64,000 nucleotides of DNA from Mytilus edulis. Its lineage: Eukaryota; Mollusca; Bivalvia; Mytilida; Mytilidae. Below the pieces are notes generated by a model. The model did not search any database, was not told the origin of the DNA, and was given only the letters and a program-made list of their open reading frames with translations. Location: assembly GCF_963676685.1 (NCBI RefSeq), contig NC_092348.1, forward strand, positions 20,373,386-20,437,385, written 5' to 3'. Positions 23,095 through 37,300 of this stretch are shown here, piece by piece. The number at the start of each line of letters is the position of its first letter. Positions within the stretch are counted from its first letter, which is position 1. The position numbers and the translations under genes are program-made.

Positions 23095-25086
23095 TTTATA
23101 CGACCGCAGAGGTTGAACCCTGAACGGTTGGGGCAAGTATGGACACAAAATTCAAGCTGGATTCAGCTCTAAATTTGGATTATGATTAAATAGTTGACAC
23201 AGCATAGGTTTCTGACACAGAATGAATGTGGTCTAATGAACTTAAATTATTTTTTTTGCCTTTGAGCAATTCACTATGCTGTTGAATATTAATCCTCTCC
23301 AAAAAATGTTTAAAGACATTTTCTTTTTATTTATGAAATCTGAAATGAGAAAAATTTAACCCCCCCCCCCCCCATTTTTTTTTTCACATCCCCCTTTCCT
23401 TTATTCCATATTCCAAAACTGATCTCAATTCAAATTTCTATTGGAGTTTGCAACAATAACTACTCATTTAAATACATCATAAAATATTAAAATGTAACAA
23501 AAGGAGCTTGTTATCACTGAATGGTGAAGATTGTTTTAATTTATCAGTTGGTAGTAAAAGTGAATATACATTGTATATTGTATAAAACAATGATTAAAGT
23601 TGATTCAACTACTATTCTGGACAAAGAAAGATAACTCCAATCAATTGAAAATTTCTTGCTATTGCACAATATTGTGCAATTAGATATTTCTTGCTATTGC
23701 GCAATACTGTGCAATTGAAAATATTTGCTGTTGCACAATACTGTGCAATTGAAAATTTCTTGCTATTGCACAATACTGTGCAATTGAAGATTTCTTGCTA
23801 TTGCTGAATACTGTGCAATTGAAAATTTCTTACTATTGCACAATACTTAATATAATAATTTAGGATCCTGATTTGAACCAACTTGAAAACTGGGCCCATA
23901 ATCAAAAATCTAAGTACATGTTTAGATTCAGCATATCGAAAAAGCCCAAGAATTCAATTTTTGTTAAAATCAAACTTAGTTTAATTTTGGACCCTTTGGA
24001 CTTTAATGTAGACCAATTTGAAAACGGGACCAAAAATTAAGAATCTACATACACAGTTAGATTTGGCATATCAAAGAACCCCAATTATTCAATTTTTGAT
24101 GAAATCAAACAAAGTTTAATTTTGGACCCCGATTTGGACCAAATTGAAAACTGGGCCAATAATAAAAAATATAAGTACATTTTTAGATTCAGCATATCAA
24201 AAAACCCCAAGGATTCAATTCTTAATAAAAACAAACTAAGTTAAATTTTGGACCTTTTGGACCTTAATGTAGACCAATTTGAAAACGGGACCAAAAATTA
24301 AGAATCTACATACACAGTTAGATTCGGCATATCAAAGAACCCCAATTATTCAATTTTTGATGAAATCAATCAAAGTTCAATTTTGGACCCTTTGGGACCC
24401 TTATTCCTAAACTGTTGGGACCAAAACTCCAAAAATCAAACCCAAACTTCATTTAGTGGTCATGAACCTTGTGTTTAAATTTCATAGATTTCCATTTACT
24501 TATACTAAAGTTATGGTGCGGAAACCAAGAATAATGCTTACTTGGGCCCCTTTTTGGCCCCTAATTCCTAAACTGTTCAGACCTCAACTCCCAAAAGCAA
24601 TCCCAACCTTCCTTTTGTGGTCATACACCTTGTGTCACAATTTCATTGATTTCTATTTACTTATACTAAAGTTATTGTGCAAAAACCAAGAATAATGCTT
24701 ATTTGGGCCCTTTTTTTGGCCCATAATTCCTAAACTGTTTGAACTAAAACTCCCAAAATCAATCCCAACCTTCCTTTTGTGGTCATAAACCTTGTGTCAA
24801 AATTTTATAGATTTGTATTGACTTAACTAAAGTTATAGTGAGAAAACCAAGAAAATGCTTATTTGGGCCCTTTTTGGCCCCTAATTCCTAAAATGTGCGG
24901 ACCAAAACTCCCAAAATCAATCCCCACCTTCCTTTTGTGGTCATAAACCTTGTGTTAAAATTTCATAGATTTCTATTCACTTTTACTAAAGTTAGAGTGC
25001 AAAAACTAAAAGTATTCGGACGACGACGACGCAAACGTGATACCAATATACGACCAAAACATTTTCAATTTTTGCGGTCGTATAAA
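23095..25086. mobile_element. TIR element with 14-bp TTTATACGACCGCA ends and internal tandem repeats
   Basis: tttatacgaccgca at the left and tgcggtcgtataaa at the right. Inside: a poly-C run, ~44-bp tandem units around tgcacaatactgtgcaatt (23645-23850), ~240-bp duplications beginning gatcctgatttg.accaa, and ~130-bp units around cttatttgggccc. The same order is found at 36509-38461. Short open frames in it follow the repeats and are not genes. Confidence 0.75.
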
Positions 25087-25425
25087 TATACAAGTCATAT
25101 GTGAACAGGTGAAAGTACTTGCTGTTAACATTTGCCGACAGGTTCAAATTGGTAGAAACAGTGTTTTCTTTTTTCAGAGTTCAGATATTTAAGTTTGTGA
25201 TCATAATTTTGTTATTAATGGCAAAAAAATTGAAAATTTAATAAATCTTAATGTCACAATAATGCAATGTAACTGTAGACACAAATATTATTGTTACAGT
25301 CGTACTTAATCAGATCCCTACCCAACCCTGTATTCCGGTTCAGTCTCCAATGTAACAATTATTTTTTATTATTGTTACATTTTCATGTAACCGTAGCCAG
25401 TGCCTTGATATAATGCCTCACATAA

Positions 25426-25742
25426 GGTCAGGGATGGAATCCCACCAACATGTTTAACCAAGCCACAATCTGTGTGTATGTGCCTGTCCCAAGTCAGGTG
25501 GTTGTTTGGTTTTTTTTGCTGGGTTGCATATTTGTTTTTTGTTAATTTTTTGCACATAAATTGGGCAGTTAGTTTTCTCGTTTGAATTGTTTAACATACA
25601 TGATGTCATCATTTTCTATATCAGACTATGGGGTATTGGTTTGGTAAATGCCATACGGTAACCTATACTTGTTAATTTCTATGTCATTTGATCGCTGACG
25701 AAGAGTTGTCTCATTGGCAATCATACCACATCTTCTTTTTAT
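25426..25742 (+). mobile_element. Interspersed repeat family M1
   Basis: Begins gggatggaatcccaccaaca and ends cataccacatcttcttttt; matches the 11664 copy block by block. Confidence 0.75.
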
Positions 25743-27544
25743 GTATATACCATTCTACCAATCTAAAGAGTTAATACGACCCCATAAACATTATAAGTTT
25801 AGTTTGATACAACCATTTGTCTTTATCTGGATCATTCAACCATGATTTTGAGGTTTGACAAGTCTCACACGTGCATACAACGTTTGATTTTTTAATTATC
25901 TTTCATTTTAGTCCACAAGAAAAGACTATAGCACAAGAGTATTCCTAAGAATGGTTGGTTTATTACACCTGTTTACTTATTACCAAAACACTATAGATAG
26001 CATTCCATAAAGTTTTTTTTCCATATGAGGGCAACTCTTACATGATCTTTAAATGTGTTTAAATAATGCTATTACATGTAACTGAGAAAAATATCTTTAT
26101 ACAAATGGTTATGATCGGTTATCGGTTTAAAGAATTACTGTCAATATATTGTTTCATGATTAGTTAAGAGAGTCTTGACCCTTGTTATTCATATTTAGAA
26201 GGAGTAGAAAACATTATATAGTGGAAAAGAGCATGTTATATAATATGTTTTGATAATAATACAGATTCTAAATGTATCCAAGTTTTACTTACACAATTGA
26301 CTTTTGTTAGTGTATCATATGTATTAGGGGTGATTGTGGGGTTGAGACTGTATCTGCGAATATTAAAATCAAAACTTAAATTAGAAGCTATATGAATGTA
26401 CTGGAACATTGATAGGAAAGGGGAAACTTTGAATGTTTGCTTTTCAAGATGAGGCCTCATATTCTTTGGAATGCACGATATAACAATTAGTAAACAAATG
26501 TAAAGGGAAAGTTCTACGACAGAAAACTGCCTACTGATGTTCATTGTTGTCAATCTGACAACTTATATAGTTAGAGGATGACCATTTGACATCTTGGGTA
26601 GAGGCACATACACACATGTATTTCTATTTTGGTACAAGATATTTTCCTGAATTTGGTGTTGCAGAATAGTTCTTTTCATCCTGATTCCTGTTTTGTGCAA
26701 TATTATCTATTTGGAACTCTTACCAGGTCAGGATAATGATATTCAAAATTCAAATCCCCAGAAAATCAAATGGTTGTCCCCTTACTTTCAGAATCCAGTC
26801 TACAGAATATGCTTCAAATCTTCTTGAACTTTCTATAATCATTGGTACCAATTGGTGTACTACTTGGTGTAGCTATTTTAGTTATATTATTTTTACAAAA
26901 TACTTGTGTGAACATCGATCTTTTTTTGTACAATTTTCATTGAACATATTAAGAGGGGATCTTCACAATGTACACACAAATAATGTGTTTGTATCATTAA
27001 ATTCTTTTCTAATTTACAACATTATAAAATATAGTGTGGGTCTTTAAAGAAAAATGTGTGTCAATTGACATCTCCAAATAATATGAACAGAAATGGATAT
27101 CCACGTTAAAAAAAAAAACAAAAAACACAAAAATCACTTGAATAAAAATGTGCATGTGGAAAAAAATCCGTTTATGTTTGGTGGAATTCTGTCAAGTCCA
27201 TTTTAACTGAGTTACTGATTTACATAAAAAAGTGTAATGCAAAATCACATAGAACAAAAGTGATCCTTTTTGTGTCATTAGCTATGCTGTCCCCTAAACA
27301 TAAAGTGTGACTTAAAAACACTTTTTTCTTGTGAGTAGCCAGTTCACATATTTTTTCAAAGTTGTTTTTTATTTAGAACTGCAAAATAACAGCAGAAAAT
27401 GCAAAAATGAAAAATTACATGTTAAATTTTGGCATTATAGTATGCAGCATTTACTGAAATCACAATTTAATCTCACAGTTTTGTCCATTTTTTAGAAATC
27501 AATAAGAAGTGCAAAAATTTCTGATTTTACACTTACTTAAATTA
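25743..27544. other. No gene seen
   Basis: AT-rich intergenic DNA past the 3' end of eIF2-beta. Frames of 105 codons (26236-26553, minus) and 103 codons (26736-27047, plus) show no domain. Confidence 0.45.
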
Positions 27545-27750
27545 CTGTGGGGTCATTATTATTGGTTGGATGCCAATTTTCATGGATTTCCTGGATTCAG
27601 GTAAACCATGAAATAAATTGATCAACCAATGACAAATTTTCTATTAGCTTGTATGCAGACCTGGGAAAAACCACAAAATTTAATATCCACAAACATACAA
27701 GTTTTCCTTCCACAATAATTGGTACCCAGGAAAAATAAATGAATCCACAG
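27545..27750. mobile_element. TA-target MITE, CTGTGGrkTCATT ends
   Basis: Same family as 62635-62841 (gccaattttcatggatttcc, then a right end aaataaatgaatccacag). The left flank is TA, the right flank TG (probably mutated). It lies just beyond the eIF2-beta 3' end. Confidence 0.75.
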
Positions 27751-28165
27751 TGAATCTTTAAAAGTAAGACCACTTTATATGTAGATAAAGTTTCATTTCA
27801 TTAACTTTTTTAGGAAAATAAAGAAATAAACAATATTTGAATGTAAATTTATGAAAGAAATATCATTATAATTGTATAAATTAAGAATAGTTCAGATACA
27901 CTGATCTCTTAAATGCTGAATTATCCAATGAAATATACTAATCGTTATTAGTCCTTTCAACCAATCTTCCTCTTTATATCCCCTGGCATTCATCTGACAT
28001 GACATCACTGTTCTGTCAACAACATTCAGATTAATTGTACCATTACAAGTACACAGATGATCACATTTAAACTGTTTTGACTTATAAGTGACAAGTGATA
28101 AAAGCTTTTTAAGCCATTTAAAGACGATATATTTATCCATATTATTAAGCTCTGCCATGATTGTC

Positions 28166-28341
28166 TTATGTGGTTTTCGCCCGTATTGCAGCTCTCTTTC
28201 CTGTGACGGCCTGGAAACCAGATTTGATGCTAGCGACAGAGCATCGAGATCCACATGTTTCACACTGTAGAAAGAAAAGTCTAGTATCTTTTTGAAGCAA
28301 AGTGTCAGGTGACCTACAAGTATGACAGGTAACATACTCTT
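28166..28341 (-). CDS. EIF2S2: eIF2-beta exon 9, zinc finger and stop
   Basis: 176 nt, acceptor tttgtag, phase 1 in, ending in TAA at 28168-28166. It encodes [35 protein letters not shown] and [16 protein letters not shown]. The CX2C-X17-CX2C zinc finger is complete. The 3' UTR lies below 28166; a small TA-flanked MITE sits at 27545-27750. Confidence 0.97.
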
Positions 28342-31300
28342 CTACAAATAAAAATATATTCTCATCATATATCATGTATATAGATCAAACTTTTAATTAA
28401 ATATGGCAAGCAAGCTTTGTCTGTAGGTGTAAATATGATTTGAGATGAAACTTTTTTGGAAAGGGAAAAACTATTTTCAACAACATTTCCCCCAATAGAA
28501 ACATATGTCATGTATGTGAAACAAGTGGAATTTTGAGATATTACTCACTGATAATAACCCTAGATAAACAGAACATGTTTAAAAAATGTTGACACCAAAA
28601 TTGCAAGGTGCTTTGATTTGAAAATTTCCTACATGGTCATTATGTGTAAGAATATGTATCAGTATTACTGAAGATGCTGAGCAATACTTTGTATGACTGT
28701 CATATTTGGTTTTTTTTTCTAAATTGTATTGATATAATAAAGGGGGTTAGTTTTCTCGTTTGAATTGTTTCACATTTTTCATGTCAGGGCCTTTTATAGC
28801 TGTTTATACAGTATAGGTTTTTCTTATTGTTAAAGGTTGTATAGTGACCTATAATTGCCACATCATTTGAACCCTAGTGAATAATCTCATTGATATCATA
28901 CCACATCTCCCGTTTTTATGATGAATCTGAAAATGCATCACATTATATATATTTATAGCCCACTCTTATCATTTGACATAATTAAGGTTTTTGTTGAGTG
29001 TTCACAGCATACGAGATCAAAAAGGCTTCATATTGTGTCGAGCAGCTATGCAGACAATCTGATAGTTGATTTATCGGGTTGTATTTGTGTGTTTTGCATG
29101 ATAGAAACAAAATTTTCTTTGTTTCACCAGCAAATCAGAAGATGACCTTACAAGTCAAATTTATCAACGTTGGTTCATATATCATGACATAAGTGATATG
29201 TCCCGGTCCAAGTTATCAATGTCGGTTCAATATATTTGAGATCACAAGGCCATGATATGCATTTATATTAAGAGCTAAGCAGAGTGATATAGATGTTGGG
29301 ACGACAGAAAATATACTTACTGATATATCTCCTAAGGACATTTTCTATCTGTTTCTGGTTATATTTGCCTTTGATAATCAACTGATTATTACCATCAACA
29401 GATCCACTGCAAGATAAAATATAATGTTAATGATTGAAATACTATTAAAGCGGGAAGAGACATGACAGTTAATCTTTTTGACTGACCATTCACAATGTAG
29501 CAAAATGTAAATCAAATAGATGGTTTTAACTAGCTGCACATGAACGTTTGAAAAATTTTAGTTTCATGTTTTTTATGCTATTAAAAGATACAATGATGTG
29601 AATAGATAAATATCCAAAATCAGAAATTTATTTAGATTGCATTTGTTTTACCAAATTTAAAGTTGTATTGATGTTTAATATATTATCTTTGTCAAGGTCA
29701 CATCCAAAAAGTAGCTTGAAATCTCCTCTATGGTGTGGTTCTAAGAATTACATATTTCAGAACAGGCATCATATGTGGAGTTCATGCATACATCTACAGA
29801 AAGCAACCCAACAACTCAAATAACAAAAGAGGAAGATTTTAAAACAAAATAATACCATCACTCAACAAATGCCCAAAACAGAAAAACTATTGATTGTATT
29901 TTAAACTTTTTAAAGTCTAGATTGAAAAGCATTTTATGACAAGACATAATTAACAAACTCTTCTCACTGGCCTACATTGAATGTTGTACAGAAGTACTTG
30001 AACAGCTTGCCTTTCAAAGATGCAAGCTTAGTTCTAACAGATCTATTCTAACACCCTGACTTACACATTGAGTTCCTGTTTTTATCAAGAGTTATTATCT
30101 TAGAACTGGAAAACAACTTCTCATTTATTTCTATCTTACCTTGTACCCAATTCTGCCAACAGGAAAGCCAACACATGCTTAGGCTGTCGATGTAACCTAC
30201 AAGATAGAAATAAAATCATTATATTTTTTTTGTACAAATAAAAAGGGAATGAGTCCATGGGGAAACATATTATGCCTCACTTGCATATGAAGTTATAAAG
30301 GGAAATAACTCAAAAACAGTGACATGCTACCACAATTCTAAAATTTTGATCTTTTCTTGTTATAAGCATTGTATACAATTTAATAACATTTGTTTGAAGC
30401 AAACTCAAGTTAGAGAACGGAAATGAAAAATTTAGCAATTTTCCCATTTGTAAAGGGGCACAACCTTAGAAAGGTGAAAGTGACACCACCAAACTTCGTG
30501 ACAATTGTCATCAAATAGTATCTTCTATGTTCTATGAGGCATTTATAGCAATGCAGATTTTGATATATTGTCAAATATATACATTTCAACATTTGCTGGC
30601 AATATTGTCCTCAAAAAACCTTTAATACCGAACACCCTGCAAAAGTGTATTCCTCCTCATCATAAGAACATTAGATTGACTTCAGATTTATTGGGCTGGA
30701 CTATGAAACATATGATAAAGGCAATTATATATTTATTCCAGTAAAGCTCACACAATTATTGGTAAATAAATCATATGGTTCACAAAACCTATTCTTCTGA
30801 TGAATGTGCACCTTATGTCAAGAGCCATATTGCTTTTTTAATTAAAAGAATTAATAGATAGTCCAAAAAGGACAGTCCTTTCGGACAAAACCTAACAAGA
30901 GGCTTTCAAGAGCCTGAATCGCTCACCTTAATTCTTTTGGTTAAATCTCTTATCAATGATTATTTTGGCTTTTTGGATCGTCCTATTTTCTTCAAAAGCC
31001 AAAAAAAATAATCATTTTCTCCTATGTTCTATTTTAGCCATAGGAGCTATGTTTCTTGACATACAAGGAAATAAAATATAAAATTTAGGCCAATTAAAAT
31101 TAATTGATAGATTTTCATCCCCGCCCGCCCCTCTGAAATCGTCCCGCCCCGATTTTTTTTATTTTTGAAAATTTACGATTTCCGGATTTTGTTCATTTCC
31201 GTTTTTGGTAACCGTAAAAAATTTCGTTTCCTTCAAAGCTTCCTGTTTCAAATTTCGGTTTTCGTATTTCTTCCGAGTATTCTAAAATGACTCTGCAGCT

Positions 31301-34300
31301 CTAAGATGACAAAATCATCTATGGAGAATAGATTGATTACGAGAATTCGAAAGGGCATGAAATAATCTGGTTACAAGTTATACGCCGTGTCCAAGAACGC
31401 AAATCGCGGCAGGGCATAAATTTCTGTGATTAGGAAACCGTTAATATCTTTATTAATAAATTGACTTTGTGGCAGGGATTTTGGACTGTGAATTATATCC
31501 AAAGAGCAAGAATCGTGGAACACATTGGTACTAAAACATAACTGAAGTAAAAAAATTGACACAAGCACGAAGTTGTTAAATTTATAACAGTATATTGAGT
31601 TCAAAAAGTCGGCAAACATACACTTAGATTTACACATGGCTTTTTTTTTTTTTTTTGTTGACAAACAGCAACAGCAAATACCTTCTGTCCCAATAATAGG
31701 GTCATTCAACAACTTCTTCTTATTTATTAAGTTCAGAATCATATTCATAAAACAGTTTGAGTTTTCATTTTATCCGTACTCAAAAGTTTGTTGCATACCA
31801 ATGCATATTAGTTTCATTTTATGGAGAGAGAAAACATCACTTAGAAAGACCATCAGATTTGGTGGAGGTAGTCCAACTGAAGAAAGCATTTCTCTACGTT
31901 TTTGCTGTTTACTAAAAAAAGGTTTTTAAAGCAGCAGTTACATGTGGAACAGTGGTTGCAGTGGCGGATCCAGCCATTTTAAAAGGGGGCGGTTCCAACT
32001 ATATGTCCCTATTCAAATGCATTGATCGCCCCCCCCCCCCCCTCCCTAAATCCGCATCTGAAGTTCCAAACCCCTGACCCCCTCCCCCTGGATCCGTTAC
32101 TGGGTTGCCAATCAGAGATTTTAATGCGAGATTTGAAAAATCATGTACGATTCCTTATACATGTATATACATGATATAAGCTTATTATTACACTTGCATA
32201 TATGAAGAAAACGTCACAAGAGGGTTTCATAAGAAATAAAAATTAAAAAATAAAATCCTCCCACCCGCCCCATTTTTTTCAAAAATTTGGATGAAAATCT
32301 ACTAATTAATTTTAGTTGGCCTTATACTAGATACTCTGAAACTCATTTAGCCTAAGTTTGGCTGAAATTGATACAGCAGTTTCAAAGGAGAAGATTTTTT
32401 AAAGTAAGTCAACATGATGAACAAATTGTGAAAAAAGTCTTTAAAGGGCAATAACTCCTTAAGGGGTCAATTGACAATTTTGGTCAAATTGACTTAATTG
32501 AAGATCTTACTTTGCTGAACATTATTGCTGTTTACAGTTTATTTCTATCTATAATTATATTCAAGATAATAAACAAAAACAGCAAAATTTCCTTAAAATT
32601 ATCAATTCAGGGGCAGCAACCCAACAACAGGTTGTCTCATTCATCTGAAAATTTCAGGGCAGATAGATATTGACCTGATAAACAATATTACCCAACGTCA
32701 GATTTGCTCTAAATGCTTTGGTTTTTGAGTTATAAGCCAAAAACTGCATTTGACCCCTATGTTCTATTTTTAACAATGGCGACCATGTTTGTTGATAGAT
32801 CATAACTTCGGATACAATTTACAAACTAGATACCCTAAGGAACATTCAGTTAAAGTTTGGAAGTATTTGGCCCAGTAGTTTCAGAGGAGAAGATTTTTGT
32901 AAAAGATTACTAAGATTTACGAAAAATTGTTAAAAATTGACTATAAAGGGCAATAACTCCTAAAGGGGTCAACTGACCATTTCCATCATGTTGACTTATT
33001 TGTAAATCTTACTTTGCTGAACATTATTCCTGTTTACAGTTTATCTCTATCTATAATAATATTCAAGATAATAACCAAAAACAGCAAAATTTCCTTAAAA
33101 TTACCAATTCAGGGGCAGCAACCCAACAACGGGTTGTCTGATTCATCTGAAAATTTCAGGGCAGATAGATCTTGACCTGATAAACAATTCTACCCCATGT
33201 CAGATTTGCTCTAAATGCTTTGGTTTTTGAGTTATAAGCCAAAAACTGCATTTGACCCCTATGTTCTATTTTTAGCAATGGCGACCATGTTTGTTGATAG
33301 ATCATAACTTTGGATACAATTTACAAACTAGATACCCTAAGGAACATTCAATTAAAGTTTGGAAGTATTTGGCCCAGTAGTTTCAGAGGAAAAGATTTTT
33401 GTAAAAGATTACTAAGATTTACGAAAAATGGTTAAAAATTGACTATAAAGGGCAATAACTCCTAAAGGGGTCAACTGACCATTTCCGTCATGTTGACTTA
33501 TTTGTAAATCTTACTTTGCTGAACATTATTCTTGTTTACAGTTTATCTGTATCTATAATAATATTCAAGATAATAACCAAAAACAGCAAAATTTCCTTAA
33601 AATTACCAATTCAGGGGCAGCAACCCAACAACGGGTTGTCTGATTCATCTGAAAATTTCAGGGCAGATAGATCTTGACCTGATAAACAATATAACCCCTG
33701 TCAGATTTGCTCTAAATGCTTTGGTTTTTGAGTTATAAGCCAAAAATTGCATTTGACCCCTATGTTCTATTTTTAGCAATGGCAACCATGTTTGTTGATA
33801 GATCAAAACTTCGGATACAATTTATAAATTAGATACCCTAAGGAACATTCAGTTAAAGTATTTGGCCCAGTAGTTTCAGAGGAGAAGATTCTTGAAATAG
33901 TTTACGACGACGACAGACGACGGACGACGACAAGTGATGGCATAAGCTCACTTGTCCCTTCGGGACAGGTGAGCTAAAAAGCTATATTGTATACACTTAC
34001 AATCTACAAATATCTGCAAAATTTGCAAATGAAGATTTTCTGGTACCAACTTTTAGCACTTGAGGAGGCCTCATAACAAATTTCTTCTTTTCACCAGTTA
34101 CCATATCTGGATTTTTCTCTCTAATTATATCAAAGACACGCGTCAGAAGCTGAAAAACATTTTACACTTTACTGTGTATTATGAATCATATTTTACTTCC
34201 AGACTGTAGTGCTAGGAAATTAATCAAGTACTTGTATTTGCAATTTGGGAATGAAAAATAAAGTTTTCCAAATAAATGTTACAACTTATTAAAATTCTGT

Positions 34301-37300
34301 TGAAATGTATTCATTTTCTAGTCTTAAAATTAGTGTTGCAACACAAAATATTTTGTTGTATATAATATTTGTTATTTTTACAATACCAGTTTTTTTTAAG
34401 TTCAAACAGAAATCTGACTCAACAGATGTTTAATCTCTACCACAATCAAATCTTTACAAGAAGGAACTTGTCGTGCTTAGTATGCCAACACTCATAATTG
34501 ATAGTATCACAGAAATAGAGGTCAGAGAGTGCACTGTTTTACAACTCATCAATGACAAGTTGCTGACCAAATATGAGATCTTTCTGTTTAAAATTACTTG
34601 AGAAAAGTTTGACAAAAATTCGTCTTTCTATCAACATATTGAAAAATTCTTATATAGGAATAAGGTGTTGAACACACAGCAATTAGCTGTCGAACAAATC
34701 TGTTTATTACATACAATGTACTCATTACAACTTATCACTGTTTAGTTGCTGCCTGCTGACCAAATATGTTAAAAACATTACCCAAGAAAAGTGTGACAGA
34801 TATTTTTGTTGGACAAACTCATCGACAATAGGACAATGGAATAGACAAGGTAAATGCAATATAGACCCTCATCCTAGATTTGGGTGAATAATATTATTTC
34901 CCAGGACTACCTCCTGTTTATAATAACCCAGTACTACCACTGAAACATACCTCATCATATGTGTAATCTCTGTCAGAGTCCAACCAGGATTTCCCAGAAC
35001 TACCTCCTGTTAATAATAACCCAGTACTACCACTGAAACATACCTCATCATATGTGTAATCTCTGTCAGAGTCCAACCAGGATTTCCCAGAACTACCTCC
35101 TGTTAATAATAACCCAGTACTACCACTGAAACATACCTCATCATATGTGTATTCTCTGTCAGAGTCCAACCAGGATTTCCCAGAACTACCTCCTGTTAAT
35201 AATAACCCAGTACTACCACTGAAACATACCTCATCATATGTGTAATCTCTGTCAGAGTCCAACCAGGATTTCCCAGAACTACCTCCTGTTTATAATAACC
35301 AAGAACTACCACTGAAACATACCTCATCATATGTGTAATCTCTGTCAGAGTCCAACCAGGATTTCCCAGAACTACCTCCTGTTAATCTCTCTTCCTTCTT
35401 GGCTTCTTCTGCTTCATCAACTGTTAAATCAAAATGTAAATTGTTAACACAGAGTAATGTTTTAATGTATATAATTTCAATATTAAAATTTAAATATTGA
35501 TATTGAAAAGGTAATAGTTTAGCATGTTAACAATGCAAAAAGTGCAAAGTCAATTACCCATGACTAAGTGTATAAAGTCCAATGATCTCCATGGAAATGA
35601 TATTTGCATACAGCTACATCATCTGCATATAAAATATCTATCGTTGACTCACCATTGTTGAACACTTTCGTCTTTTCTGCATAATTTCTGGGTTATTTTT
35701 GCCATGGTTCTGTTTTGTTTGACATGAATTTTGATTGTACCTTTGGTATTTTCAGCCTGTTTTTTTTTAAATATACTGACAGTCTAACAATTATGTTAAT
35801 TTTACCAATTCAATCCTTCAATATTTTTATAAACAACTGTTCCAATATACAGAAAATTTCTTAATAACAATATTTTGTTATTTATAAGTTACGCAACTAG
35901 TTTTTCCTACCTTCATCCATCATTGGTTCTTCTGATTCAAGTGCATCAAAGTCAACCTTCTTCTTCTTCTTCTTTTTCTTTGTTGGAAGAGCTAAATTGA
36001 AATCTTCATCGCCTGGGGCTTCGTCATCAGCTCCCCCATCTTGGTCCTCTGGGGCCTCTTTAGTTTCTGAAGCGTTTGATTCCTATAAAATAAATGTGTT
36101 TATGCCTTCAAAAACAGTTGTTTGTCACTACAAGAAATGCAAGATTAGAAAGCTGTTAGGCAGGTCTTTTTTATATCTGATCCCGACTTTAATCCTTTAA
36201 GACTAAGTCACAAAAGTCAATTATGGTTATCAGATGGCCATCCCATTGATTGATATTTAATTTAAACCAGGTGCTCTGCAGGGTGCAGCTTTAAACGACC
36301 GCAGAGGTTGAACCCTGAACAGTGGGGGCAAGTATGGACACAACATTCAAGCTTGATATAGCTCTGAATTTGGATTGTGATCAAATTCTTGACATTATGA
36401 GTTTCTGACACTAAACAAATGTCAAGATCTTACAAATCTATTATGCAATATTGTGTAATTAAAAGTTTCAACTTCAAACTTTTAACCAGATGCTCCGCAG
36501 GGCGTAGCTTTATACGACCGCAGAGGTTGAACCCTGAACGGTTAGGGCAAGTATGGACACAACATTCAAGCTGGATTCAGCTCTAAATTTGGATTGTGAT
36601 TAAATAGTTGACACAGCATAGGTTTCTGACATAGAATGAATGTGTTCTAATGAACTTAAAATTTTTGTTTCTCTTAGAGCAATTCACTATGCTGTTGAAT
36701 ATTAATCCTCTCAAAAAAATGTTTGAAGAAATTTTCTTTTTTATTTATGAAATTTCAAATGAGAAAAATTGAACCCAATTTTTTTAATCACATCCCCCTT
36801 TCCCTTATTCCAAAACTAATCTCAATTAAAATTTCTAATGGAGTTTGCAACAATAACTACTCATTTAAATACATCATAAAATATTAAGATGTAAAAAAAC
36901 TGCTTGTTATCACTGAATGGTAAAGATTATTTTAATTTATCAGTTGGTAGTAAAAAGTGAATATACATTGTATATTGTATATAACAAAGATTTAAGTTGA
37001 TTCTGGACAAAGAAAGATAACTCCAATTAAAAATAAATCTTGCTATTGCACAATATTTTGCAATTAGATATTTCTTGCTTACTATTCTGGACAAAGAAAG
37101 ATAACTCTAATTAATTTTTTTTTTGATATTTCACAATATTGTGCAATTAGATATTTCTTGCCATTGCGCAATACTGTGCAATTGAAAAGACTTGCTATTG
37201 CACAATACTTAATATAATAATTTTAGATCCTGATTTGGACCAACTTGAAAACTGGGCCCATAATAAAAAATCTAAGTACATTTTTGAATTCAGCATATCA

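Noticed and set aside
27892..28335. 147-codon minus-strand frame
   Set aside because: It overlaps eIF2-beta exon 9 in another frame; the exon frame encodes the conserved zinc finger.
34918..35262. 114-codon frame of 31-residue repeats as a separate gene
   Set aside because: It is read-through of the duplicated exon 5 end; it is described as part of that array rather than as its own protein.
34912..35380. Mutually exclusive cassette exons from the 93-bp copies
   Set aside because: The 56-nt pseudo-exons are not a multiple of three and are separated by 37-nt spacers, too short for ordinary introns; alternative donors are the more plausible effect.
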